From Kalmusia sp. IMI 367209 (lineage: Eukaryota; Ascomycota; Dothideomycetes; Pleosporales; Didymosphaeriaceae), in contig JAPEUQ010000004.1 in the NCBI GenBank assembly GCA_027946365.1, positions 62,001-126,000 of the forward strand: a DNA stretch of 64,000 nt, written 5' to 3'. Under the pieces are notes generated by a model that was not told the origin of the DNA, ran no database searches, and saw only the letters and a list, made by a program, of their open reading frames with translations. The position numbers and the translations under genes were made by a program. Position 1 is the stretch's first letter. Every line of letters begins with the position of its first letter. Positions 54,089 to 64,000 of this stretch are shown piece by piece.

Positions 54089-55447
54089 TTACCCATCGTC
54101 GTCTTCCTCGCTGGGTGAAGCTATATCATCGACAATCAAGCTTCGAGGCGGTTCCTGAGAGGCGAGAACCTGAAGTCTGGACGAAGGTGAGACTTTAATC
54201 CGAGGCCGTGTAGACCTTCTCGATAGCTGAGAAACATAAACCTCCCTCTCATCCTCAGCCTCACTCTCTTCTGCTGCTCGTGCTTCCGCTTGCTGCATAC
54301 GTTTGATTTTTCGCACAAGGATAGGATCGTGTTGAAGGTCGTTGGCTGTAAGCATCTGACTACAGCCAGCCACCGGGCACCCCACGGCCTTCTCTCCACC
54401 TCTCGGTACACCACCCACCCTGACATTGCTCTTCCTAATCATCTCTAATATCGCATTTCGCTCAAACGTATGTGGACACTTGACACTCGTATATGGCTCC
54501 TTGAATTGCTGAAAAGTCAGCGGGCAACGGATGCTGACGGTTGCGCGATCCATGACGATATCGTCATCGTCATCGTTGTCTTCACCATGACCGGTGATGC
54601 CGGGAGCAGGCGAACCCGTTGCAGTGAACCACGTGTTTGGGTCGGGAAGCGGACGCTCCTCGTCTCTATATCTTGCGTCATGGAGCATGCGCTTGAAGCC
54701 AATGTATGCATTATTCCGTGAGTAGCGGCCGCCGAGTGATATGGACGTGTACTCGTCTTTTTGGCGCTGCATGCGATCAGCGAACATCTCGCTCGCACCC
54801 GTAAGAGCAGGCCGCGAGCCATCGAGCGGTGTAGGGCCGGGTGTAGGACCTTGGGACACCTCGTGCTCCTCTTCCTCTTCCTCGTCCTGCGTGCGATGCT
54901 GCTGTGATTGTGACGCCCGCTGCGACTCCCGCCGACTCCTCTGTGTAGCGAACTCCTGCTCCAGCCGCCCGGGTGCGTTTTGCCGTAACCAATCTAGCGA
55001 ATCCTCAAGACGTTGTGCAGCTATACCGCTATCGATGACTGCTCGCATGCTCTCCTCGAGCCGTTTCGTGGACTCCTCAACTTTCTGTTGTAGTTCTGCA
55101 AATCGTGCCTCTTCTTGCTCTTGCTCCTCCGTGTCGATACCCTTCTCCCAATTCTTACGCGCCCTCTCTATAAAGTCTTCCCGCTCTTTCAGAATATCTT
55201 GGACGAGGCCAACGGTGTCTGTAATGCGAATTCCAGCTTTCTGGCTATGTTCTTTGAGGTGTACAATTGAGCGGCCGTTGAGAGTACGGAGCTGATCCTG
55301 AGCACGCTGATTCAAAGGATGCGCTGGTTTCTTGTAAGGTGGGAGCTCGTCGTCAACTGCGGGGCGGCGTGCAGGCGTTGGCATGGGTGCGACGGAGGGC
55401 CGGCTAGGTGTTGGCCTGGCAGCCGATGAACGGTGACGATATGACAT
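54089..55447 (-). CDS. nse2: Nse2/Mms21 SUMO E3 ligase (SMC5/6 complex)
   Basis: Single exon, 452 aa from the ATG at 55447 (MSYRHRSSA). A disordered Pro-rich start, then a long coiled-coil region (about residues 60-200, rich in Glu, Arg, Gln) that in this family docks onto Smc5. The SP-RING follows at about residues 303-375: RCPLTFQQFKEPYTSVKCPH, then the AVGCPVAGCSQML block, giving the C-x-H-C set of an SP/MIZ-type RING (zf-Nse). The acidic tail (ASPSEEDDDG) is typical of fungal members and may bind SUMO. The enzyme transfers SUMO to SMC5/6 subunits and other DNA-repair proteins. An alternative upstream in-frame start is not ATG. Longer than yeast Mms21 because of the disordered parts. Confidence 0.92.
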   Translation of the reverse strand: MSYRHRSSAARPTPSRPSVAPMPTPARRPAVDDELPPYKKPAHPLNQRAQDQLRTLNGRSIVHLKEHSQKAGIRITDTVGLVQDILKEREDFIERARKNWEKGIDTEEQEQEEARFAELQQKVEESTKRLEESMRAVIDSGIAAQRLEDSLDWLRQNAPGRLEQEFATQRSRRESQRASQSQQHRTQDEEEEEEHEVSQGPTPGPTPLDGSRPALTGASEMFADRMQRQKDEYTSISLGGRYSRNNAYIGFKRMLHDARYRDEERPLPDPNTWFTATGSPAPGITGHGEDNDDDDDIVMDRATVSIRCPLTFQQFKEPYTSVKCPHTFERNAILEMIRKSNVRVGGVPRGGEKAVGCPVAGCSQMLTANDLQHDPILVRKIKRMQQAEARAAEESEAEDEREVYVSQLSRRSTRPRIKVSPSSRLQVLASQEPPRSLIVDDIASPSEEDDDG

Positions 55448-56115
55448 GCTAGCGAGCTTGAAGATGCTGAGCGAAAGAAAGAGGTCCGTGAATGGCAAGA
55501 GAAGTGAACAGTATTAAGATCAGCTACGGTAGATGGAAAACGCGAACGCGACGGGGTCCGTGCACTCGGCGCGTTGCTCATGTGACTGCTACAACTCCTA
55601 TTTACTAAAGTTAGATACACAGTTTGCAGTTCCTAAACTCAATTTTAAGAACCCTTTGTGGCGGGGTCACTCCAGAATACCTCATCCACGTAAGAACGAC
55701 CTACGACCTACGACCTATTGTCCGATATGTATACTATCTAAGATTACTCCACAAACTGTTTTGGGTTGTTCTTATGTCCCACTGCGACATCACATTCTTA
55801 AGCGCGAATATCCTCGCTTTCTCCGCCGATATCCCCGCAACTCCCGAAGATTTCCCTCTACGTGCTCGATCGACAGCAATGCCTTATTCATGCAACCCTC
55901 TCGGATTTTCTAGTATTGATTCGGAATCGTCTGGTTCCAGAGCCGGTACCCGAGCGCTAACATGTAGCTTTGCTTTCTCCTCTGCGCGAGAATAGGTTTG
56001 TACCGCTCCTGGCTCCTCTCATGGCACTCTTGGAAGATGTCTATCTCATACAGTTTGCAAAAATAGTAGAGGCTTAACCCGAGAATGGGAACCATTGTCG
56101 GTCGGGTAGCAAGGG
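55448..56115. other. Intergenic region, no gene recognised
   Basis: Promoter of Nse2 and unassigned DNA; small frames only. Confidence 0.45.
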
Positions 56116-57125
56116 CTACGCATGGTCTTCACTATCGATTCTGTAAAGCGCCACTTGACCCATAATATAGAGCTCCCTGAGGGAGGTAGCAAAGTGGGGG
56201 CCGCCTTCTTCGAGGAGCTGAAGCCGTTAGATCGAACGCATAATTCGATTCAGGAGTTTCATTATGCTATGGTAGATATTGACGGCTATAGTAGGATGAA
56301 TAGTGAACGCAGCATTTACTGAATCTATGGTCACTTGTAACTTGAAAGAAGGTTATTATGCGTTGTCTAGCGGCGACTTACCACTGCCTGTACAATCTGC
56401 AGAGCAAGCTGGGTATCAATTCAGCCAGGAAGAGACACGCATGGAAAGCAGTGGAGTTCAATCCGAAGCTGCCCAGTATTATCCGCTGACGTTCTTTCGT
56501 GAACCATTTTCGTGAATCATTTCGTGATGGTGCCTTACAGTCAAGGAGTACCTCTAGACACTCGGTCATCTTGAGCTAGATTCCTATTTGAATATCGAAA
56601 CTTCTTGATAGGTCAAACCTATGGCCAACCGCCTCGCAGAATGCGTTTCAATCTCGCTCGAGGACGAGAATATTGGACGGAATCTGTTTCGCTCCGCGCA
56701 GTTGGGAACGAGGACCGGCAAAATCGGATCGAAGGTTCTCTCCATCATCCTAACAAGACCCGGGCACTCTGCTCAAGTCGACACTCATCACACAGGCCTG
56801 GAACCCCACTGCTAGCGCTTGATCCATGGTCACAACCGGCAACCCTGATTCTGGGATTGACTTCTGAATCGTTATACCGACGCATGAGATTTTTTTCAAC
56901 GAACTGAATGGTCTTGGCCATGACGTCGTAGGCCTCACGGTGAACTTCACGGCAGGTTTGCAGTATCGCCGTATTAATGAAATGAGTCGCTCATCTAACA
57001 TGTATTGATACTTCTTAAACCGTCACCTGAATGGAGAGGAGAAGTGGGGTTAGGATCTCTTTGTAGATGTTTAGCCGGATTTCGCTAGGAAGGTCCAGCA
57101 GACGAAAGCATTGATTTCCATCATA
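56116..57125 (-). pseudogene. Decayed LPxEIR (2EXR/F-box-like) protein gene
   Basis: In order on the minus strand: FRLLDLPSEIRLNIYKEIL (near 57115), the hallmark of the fungal 2EXR/F-box-like family, then INTAILQTCREVHREAYDVM and FVEKNLMRRYNDSEVN. After a frame change at about 56750 come VRMMERTFDPILPVLVPNC, then LKMTECLEVLLDCKAPS, and finally LLEEGGPHFATSLRELYIMG with a stop at 56116-56118. At least two frame changes and several in-frame stops separate the pieces, so no full protein can be made. The conserved aiLqtCReVhrEAy block supports the assignment. Confidence 0.6.
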
Positions 57126-57381
57126 TGAATTCGCTGTAATAAGTTGACCAATCATTGATCCAGCTTACAATACGACTTGGGGGTATTCTAAATCACAACC
57201 CACTGGAACAAGCATCACATACCTTATCTTCAAAATACAGATCGACAGTATCTAAAAGGTCTCACCAACTATCTCAACATCCTCCCCAAGCTCATGCCAC
57301 CCTCCTATCCAATTTGGAAAAAAATTCCTTTCAGTCTCCCACTCCAACCAAAAAGAATCACCTATCGTGAAGAACTCAGTT

Positions 57382-57466
57382 CTCCGCTCCCAGAATCGAA
57401 CTAGGGACCTTTCGGTTACAACAGATATTACAGCCGAACGTGATAAACCAACTACACCAAGCGGAG
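57382..57466 (-). tRNA. tRNA-Tyr (GTA) with an 11-nt intron
   Basis: Read on the minus strand from 57466. The acceptor stem CTCCGCT pairs perfectly with AGCGGAG at the 3' end; the D arm is GTGTAGTTGGTTTATCAC; the anticodon stem is TTCGG/CCGAA; and the T arm is CCTAG-TTCGATT-CTGGG. The anticodon loop starts CTGTAA, giving anticodon GTA, and is 18 nt long, so 11 nt follow position 37, the normal place for a nuclear tRNA intron. All known eukaryotic nuclear tRNA-Tyr genes have such an intron. A-box (TGGTGTAGTTGG) and B-box (AGTTCGATTCT) promoter elements are in place. Confidence 0.85.
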
Positions 57467-58165
57467 GTGATATTGTACCAGTTTTTCAGTCTGCAGATAC
57501 TATATCCATCCCAATAATTCCCCGCCGAAATCAAGCGTGCGCAAATTCGTATGCGCAACGCCAAAGTCAAGCAAGGGGCATGATGAGATTTTCCAGTGGG
57601 GTGGCACCAGAACTGTACGAGCCTAGGGCGGGGTCCGGTGGGCGGCTAGTGTGTGGCGACCGGGGGCTGCGATTAGATGACTTGTGGATCGGCGGGGTTG
57701 CGTGCTTGCATGGGCCGAGGCACCATGGCGTGCGAGGAAACGTTTGTAGATTTTCAGGCGCTGAAATTTTTTTTACTTGATGCGTCACGATGGAATCTAT
57801 GGATGTCTACCTTGTGCATCATGCAAAGTCCGATCTCGCAGAGGAAACATCCGCTATGAGGGGTCTATTTGCGACAAGGAAGAAGGAACGAGACACAACC
57901 GTAGTTGACTTCATCTCAAGATTGAAAGACCTACGAGAGCTGCGTTTCATGGAACGGCTAGCACTATGCACAGGTCAGGCATTGTTTTCATACTATTCCA
58001 TCGAGGAACCTTGGTGTCATCTTCTTCTTGCTATATTCCTAGCGCCACAGCTCGCCACATCTCGCCAACACGCCTAATTACCTTCGAAGCCCTCCGAGAC
58101 TTTGATCTGGCCTGAGAGACACAGAATGTATAATGAAACACCATGAATGCTCTGCGGTCGTCCTC
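57467..58165. other. Intergenic region, no gene recognised
   Basis: Contains only short frames (57567-57788 minus, 57790-58077 plus) without motifs. Confidence 0.4.
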
Positions 58166-58372
58166 TCACAATGCAAAATCCAGAATCGCGCCCAACCTCA
58201 CCAGGAAGCCCACCAAGAGCCAAGTGTAGACGAGAGTGCACTCGAAATGCTCGCTTGATCAGCCAAATAACCCCATTGAAGTAACGATCCCAATGTATCC
58301 CGCAGCAGACCAAACTACCAACCCGTATGCGGACTCCGACGCTACCAGCAACGATATGCTCTCATTAATGAA
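58166..58372 (-). pseudogene. Membrane-protein relic with in-frame stop
   Basis: Minus strand, one frame: SAYGLVVWSAAGYIGIVTSM then GLFG, a TGA at 58259-58261, and after it FECTLVYTWLLVGFLVRLGA ILDFAL with a stop at 58166-58168. Both halves look like transmembrane helices of one protein. The TGA sits where CGA (Arg) would be natural, a single C to T change. The rest of the gene is not found. No family is named. Confidence 0.4.
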
Positions 58373-58546
58373 ACATGCGTGATGCCATCAATACGTATAC
58401 AAGTCTGCCAAGTTTGGCAACGGTCAGAAATAGTCCAACACTAGGTATGCTAAATCGAAAGGTCGAAATCTAGAGCGAACGATCGGTATCTTAAGAATCA
58501 AAACTCCAGAGCGCCGGTGCTATGCAACATCGAAAGGATCGGAACG
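58373..58546. other. 3' flank of the phytochrome gene
   Basis: Short gap before the stop codon of the phytochrome gene; nothing recognised. Confidence 0.4.
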
Positions 58547-61500
58547 TCATGAGCCCTCGCTATGTTCTGTTGCTTCGTTTATCTCGTAGTGAACCTGCTT
58601 CCCCTCTTTCTTGTCTCCTGCTGTGGGATCATCCAATCCTTGTGCTACTTCATCTATACCCTCTGAGGCCGCCATGGATACCTCAGCTGATGTCATCTGG
58701 CCCATGTGGAACCAGCCTCCCCTTTCCCACTCGCCGGGTTGATATAGACAGGATTCCCGAATCTTCGAATCTACAATGGCGGCCATGATTTCTGTCAGGC
58801 GTGGAAAAGAGATTGGCTTAAGAATCCATGCATCGAACCCAGCGTCAATGTACTCTTGCCTGCTTTTCTCGATAAGGGAGGCGGACACAGCGATAATAGA
58901 CACCCGGCCATTGAGCGCAGCGCGTGGCGAGTAAATGTCTTTGTGGGTCTTCTCAAAAGACCGAATCATCTTTGTAGAGGCGAGACCATCTACGATGGGC
59001 ATCTATAGCGGTGAGTGCAAGGTAGGATTAAGATAAGGGTGTAACACAAACCTGCATGTCCATCAGGACGACGTCGAAGTCCTGAGGTTGATCGCCAAAT
59101 GCCCCGGCACATTCTTCACCATTGACTGTAAGGTACACCTGGTGTCCTAGTTTTTCTAAGCGCTTCTGCAAAATCCTACTGTTGACAGGATCATCCTCGG
59201 CTACCAGCACGCGCATATGTTCCGCGGATAGCGCATCGGAGCCTGTTGCAGCCTGTTCCGGCTCATCAGTCAGCTCTCCCAATATCGACCCGGGTTTAGG
59301 TTGAGTATCCATGGGGGAGCCCATGTCGTCGGGAACTTTGATTGCCTTGAGGGATGTTCTAGAAAAGCTGATTGCCTCTTCACCAGGCGACTTAACATCC
59401 AATGATCTTTGATGAGGTGGAACTACAATCTGTTGATCATGTTCCAAACTTCTTGAACGGATCCTTTGAGATGCGGAAGACACAGTGCTTTCCAAACTAT
59501 TTCGCTTTGAAAGTGTGGGCCGCATAGATTTCGAACTTGAACTTCGTTCGCCCTTATGCCGCCTTTCTACCATATGTGGCTCCTGAATGGCTTCGATAAG
59601 GCGGTCAACATCACTGCGTTGGGTCCTGTTGCTAGAGGCACTCTGGAGGCTTCGAAGACTCCTGGCGCTGTTCATGCTCTCAACACTCGGCTTCCTGACT
59701 ATAGCATCGGTGCCACCGGAGTCAGTCCGAGATAGACTTGGTGCAACAAGGGTGCGCTCGCCGGCCTCGGTACCTGCTGGCGGGTTATCAGGCAAAGGGG
59801 TCATGCTTCCTTCTGAGGAGTCGGCAGCTGGTGGATCTTGCGTCTCAGAGTCAGGCAACTCGAAAGGAAATTGTATTACGAATCGCGAGCCTTTCCCTTC
59901 TTCCGACTTGAGTCGTAGCTGCCCTTCCATGTTTTTAGTGATGCGTGCAACGACAGCGAGCCCAAGACCGAGTGTCTTCTTTTCGCTCTGCTCGAGTAGT
60001 TGCTCGGTACTCGGAACAATAGCGTCTTCGAGCATGGCCGTGGGTTCAGATTGTACCTGCTCTAGGTCGTTAAATAGTTGATCAAGCTTCTTTGAGCTCA
60101 TGCCAGCTCCGGAATCGGTCACCGCGACTTCCACGTCGATATGGTCCTTGTCACGTCTCGCAGCAACGTACATCTCGACCTTGACCCCCCCTTGCATTGT
60201 ATTCTGTATGGCGTTTGCGGTGATATTCGAAATGGCCTGGCGCACTCGTCGCTGATCTCCTATGCAGTACTGAGGCAACCCTGGGTGTTCTACAACATCG
60301 TATGAAATATTCTTGCGCTTTGCATCCCCCCATAAACATAGCCGTGGCTTCTTTGAGGGTGGCCTTGACATCGAACGACTCGCCTTTAATCAGCGGGCCG
60401 CCTTCTTCTGTCTTGGTCAGATCCAGGAGATCATTGATAACATAAATCAACGACTTCGAAGCGGAGTGCGATCGACTAAGGTTTTCCCTAGTTTCTTGAT
60501 CAAGCGAGCCTTCCAGAGCAATCTCGAGGTAGTTAATGATGGCGTTCAACGGCGTTCGAACTTCGTGCGCCGAATTCGCCAACAATAACCTCGTGAGTTG
60601 ACTGCTCTGCAATGCGGCCTCTTTCTGTCTCCAGACCTCGATGAATTTACCATACACAAGGCAGAGTACTGCAGCTGTCTCTACTTCTTCTTCTGTCCAT
60701 TCCCGAGACTTGCCGACGACTGTTTCGGACCACATCTTGAAGCTTTTGCGAGGTTCCAAATACCCTTCGGTGCCTTCTTTGATGAATTTTTCGTAGGGGT
60801 TTCCGGCCCATTTGACCTCCTTGAGTTGACCTCTTCTGAAGAAGACGATGAAATCGTCTCCGCCAACAGAAAGCGGTACTATTAACATCCCCGCAATTAT
60901 CTGGAACCCGGGGGGGTAGCGAAGGTCGGGAAAATCCTCGGTAATGTCTGTTGAAGTCAAGACAGAAGTGATTTTTCTCATGCGCAGATACTCTAGCAAT
61001 GCTAATGATTCCTGCGAATTTTCCAACCGACCTAAGATCTTGGTCTCATCTCTGATGGACAACAGTCCAAAATCGGCATCGAAAAGCTTCAAAAGGTCGT
61101 CGGACGAGGCGATTATGTAACCGGAAGGATTATGCTGGCTAGGTACAGTGTTGATGAGTTTTCTGGCTTGCAGCCGTGATGCGTAAGAAAGTCGCTCGAT
61201 ATTTCTTGATGCTGAATCGCCCACAAGACGGCACATCTTTCGAATAGGAAATGAGACTCGCATGCCGCGCGCCCCCGTAGGAATGACAAGCAATAAGACC
61301 CCAAAGTTCGCCGAAAGCATTGATTGATATAGACATGGACGACCGAACGGCCATGTTAGCGAGATACTTGAGGTGGATGGGTGACATGGCGCGTAGATAG
61401 GAATGCGTCAGGTCTAGGGGAGTCTCAAGATCTTCCGCGCTGCGGCAGACAAGACGGGCCGTTTCGAGATTGCGATCGTAAAGCATGCGTACTTTGTTGA

Positions 61501-63163
61501 TCTTATATAGCTCTCTGGCCTGCTTGGGAATGTCGGATGCTGGAAAACTCAGTCCCTTGTAAAGATCCTTAGTGGCACGTGGGTCCACAAGCTCTGTCAC
61601 AACACGACCGTTGAAGGACTGATCAAACTGATAGATCATTACACGATGAAAGCCTGTCAACTCCTTGACCACACCGACTAACACCTTGAGAAATTTATCG
61701 AGATTGGGCGCAGCTGCGAGCTGCTCTTGGACTTGCGACATGATGTTGAAAACCTCCATGGCTGCGGCTTCACCCTTGCGTTTCCGAGCACTCCTCAGTA
61801 CTCTGAGGGGCCGGCTTCCGATCTCGGTACTCTCCAAGAACTCTTGTACGGTGGGATTACTGTTAAGCGTATCCTCTGGGAGTTCTGGAGTCATCTCGTT
61901 GCTTGGAACCAGGGGGTAGAGTGGATCGTCCTCCAATTCGAACTCGCAGATGATAAGCCTAGGGTTGCTGTCGTTGATGTGCATCGCACACCATAATTTG
62001 CGCGAACGCTTATCGTTGGGGATTCTGATGGACAAGGTGAAAACCTCAGGTCCATTGGTTTGGACGTCCGCATCCTCCTCTTTTATGAAATCGATGTGGT
62101 CTAGGAGGTTATCTGCTTGTTCTTCTGACAATATGTCGGTAAAACTTTCTAGCGCAAAAAGCTCTCGCGGGGAGCGTCCAAGAGTTCGCCTGGAATTCTC
62201 GCTGACTATACGCACAGGCAGGCTTCCGCTTCCTCCTGGGTCTTCCTGAAGCGCGAGCAAGAGGCCGAAGCCCTGGACGGCACCGGGAATGTGTATCGGC
62301 TCATCTTCACAGCGCTGTAACATGTCTCCGCCTCGTCCAGTTATAACGGCATGACCTCCTTCTGTGACTACATGTTTGAAGCGGTGGGTTACTAAGTTAC
62401 CCATGTCTCCAATGCTGCTTCCAACGCTCTTGATCGAAGCTGCATCGGCCGAGGGAATGTGCTCAGGCTTCACGGATGGCGAGCGACTTGCGTTCCCCTG
62501 CCCACTATCGCTGTAGTTACTAGAGCCAACGTCCTTGAATAATTGGGTCGATAGCGAAAGTGGCACATGCCGCGAGGTCTCGCTCTGATTCAGACCCCTG
62601 GCACCCCTCGTTGATGCCGGCGCCGACTCGGATATAGATTGTCGATGGGCAGGACCACGTTGCGACTGCTGTGAAGCTGCCGAAGCGGTTGAGCCCTGCG
62701 ATTGTCGACGCGACTCGGACGGTATGCGCGCATCGTTGGCTCGGGTATATGGGTGGAAATAGTCGCCCTGACCGCGCTGGGTCGGGGTGGGCGTAGGGTC
62801 GACCGAGACTACACTGTGTTGAAGTCAGCACGAGATGTGAAGCAAGGGTAGACAAGAGCTTGGTGCGGGAGGGAGCAACGGCATCCAAAGTGCATACCTT
62901 CGAATTGGGAACACACGATCGGTTGTTGTAGGGCTGAGCGGACCCATGCCTTCGAAGGGTGAGGCGACGCCAGAGCTGGGGGGTTGTGGTGAAGACCCCG
63001 CTGCTCTTGAGGGGATCTCGAGTGGCAACGTCCATGGCTTTTCATCCCCGCCTTGCGGAGGGGCAGCGAAGTCGGTGGCTTCTACATCTGGCGCGGTAGC
63101 GGCAGCGGCAGCGGCAGCGGCAGCGGGCTCCAGGAGCGGGTGCTGTGCTGGTGATTGAGACAT
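58547..63163 (-). CDS. fphA: Fungal phytochrome, hybrid histidine kinase; two apparent frameshifts
   Basis: Three exons, 5' to 3': 62898-63163, 59052-62813, 58547-59002; about 1,493 aa if two single-base slips are ignored. Order: poly-Ala/Ser/Gln-rich N-terminus; PAS with the bilin-binding Cys (RCEDEPIHIPGAVQGFG, about residue 254); GAF (FPASDIPKQARELY, SYLRAMSPIHLKYLANMAV); PHY (NIERLSYASRLQARKLINTV); histidine kinase H-box (SAHEVRTPLNAI, about 836) and ATPase (DSGAGMSS, GLGLAVV); long Ser-rich linker; receiver with phospho-acceptor Asp in VVLMDMQMPIVDG and the Lys in LKPISF. This is the FphA layout of red-light sensing fungi. The frame slips by +1 in a run of five G (coding strand) near 61273-61277 and again in a run of six G near 60328-60333; dropping one base at each point restores continuity across conserved sequence. 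The start at 63163 (MSQSPAQH) is the first ATG in frame. Confidence 0.9.
63097..63130. repeat. GGCAGC-type hexamer repeat coding poly-alanine
   Basis: GGCAGC is repeated about five times on the plus strand. In the phytochrome gene it codes an alanine run near residue 13-22, a likely length-variable site. Confidence 0.8.
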
Positions 63164-64000
63164 GGACGCGGCGCCTGCTTCTCGAGGGAGAAAGGGTGAT
63201 GAATAGTGGAAAGAGCTCGCAGGTGGGGTGCCAGTTGGTGGGTTGACGAAAATCGGCTCTGGCAATGTCTTTCGTTCGCTCTTCCCCCGTACAAAGGAAT
63301 GCTGTGTGCTCAGGTGCCCATGGATGGCAGTAGCGAAATGCGTATGGCGTTGATGCAGACGCTGCGGATCTGTCTCTCCGCATCCACCGAAACGGCGGCC
63401 CTCCCGAAATCTGGCTTATGCAGGGCGTGTGAGGAGCTGGGGACTGGGAACTGGACCCTTGGGGCTGGGGCCGGCTCGTCGTTGGTGAGACCGGATGGCA
63501 CGAGTGCACGCAGGCGGCGATGGGTGGCGTGGTTGGGGGGGAAGTCAGGTCAAAGGTAAGTGTAAGACATATTCCAGCTCAGCAGGCGGTCGTGTGGACG
63601 GAGGCGACAGGCACAGTGCAGGTTGGCCGATGTGTGGTTAGCCTAGAGGCTCAGGGCACGACCGACGCGGAGGCAGCACCGACAGAGCAGAGGGAAGTGG
63701 GTGAGGGACAGTGCACCGACGGAGGTGGAGAGAGCCACAGTGGGCGGGACGTAGCGTCCAGGTGTCCCAGTTGCTGGTACGGTTTGGTGGAGGGACACCA
63801 GCGTGGATCATCGCAGGCGACAGGAGATCGGCGCCAATCCGGCGTGAACCCAGCGTAGCAGCGGGTCGTTTCATGGCAAAGGGCGATTTCTGCGTGCAGG
63901 CCGATGGGCGGCGCCGTGTTGCGCAGCGCTAGGCTCAGGATGCGCAATTCACAGCACGCAGCCAGCATCACTCGACGCATGGAAAGGTGGGCATGGTTAA
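63164..64000. other. Upstream region of the phytochrome gene
   Basis: GC-rich DNA with many overlapping frames on both strands and no recognisable gene to the window end. Upstream exons of the phytochrome gene cannot be excluded. Confidence 0.45.

Noticed and set aside
1..64000. CRISPR array or bacterial mobile element
   Set aside because: The only regular repeat array is the protein-coding one at 35977-36620; the window is clearly eukaryotic.

Overview
This is nuclear DNA of a filamentous ascomycete, most likely a Dothideomycete of the order Pleosporales. Genes are interrupted by short introns (about 43-60 nt, some to about 110) with GT..CTAAC/CTGAC..AG signals. The window also holds HET-domain genes, a Zn2Cys6 regulator, a fungal hybrid-kinase phytochrome, an intron-bearing nuclear tRNA-Tyr and an AT-rich, RIP-like block. 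Species and family calls are from recognition, not from a search.

Layout. 1-1.7 kb is an AT-rich, gene-free block. 2.9-27 kb is accessory in character: a sugar transporter (2908-4631), a possible retroelement scrap, a Zn2Cys6 regulator (6842-9393), a HET protein (9783-11770), an isoaspartyl peptidase/asparaginase (12129-13424), a decayed NLR-type hydrolase, a YSC84/SH3 actin-patch protein (15218-16663), small unknown genes, a small secreted protein (19970-20218), a second HET protein (21369-23861) and a GNAT acetyltransferase (25927-26712).

27.9-41.0 kb is the most interesting part, a compact candidate RiPP (dikaritin/cyclopeptide-type) cluster. A secreted precursor at 35977-36711 carries 11 near-identical repeats, each with the invariant core IYPGIKYLG and a Lys-Arg (Kex2) site between repeats. 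Around it are six UstYa/DUF3328-like membrane proteins, each with one TM helix and two HxxHC motifs (27937, 28911, 32848, 34654, 38570, 40067), and a sucrose-type MFS transporter (30736-32347). The expected logic is secretion of the precursor, Kex2 cutting into 11 equivalent peptides, oxidative cross-linking or cyclisation by the UstYa-like proteins, and export. No tyrosinase, P450, methyltransferase or pathway regulator is visible inside the cluster.

42-63 kb is a core-genome block: an Age2/SMAP-type ArfGAP, a ZNF830/CCDC16-like protein, a Bye1-like PHD-TFIIS_M-SPOC protein, a Bet1/Sft1 SNARE, a mitochondrial 2-oxoglutarate/malate-type carrier, the Nse2/Mms21 SUMO ligase and a phytochrome (FphA type). 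The phytochrome frame is broken twice, each time by one extra base in a C/G run, which looks like either homopolymer sequencing error or inactivation. The 55.5-58.5 kb gap holds pseudogene relics and the tRNA-Tyr.
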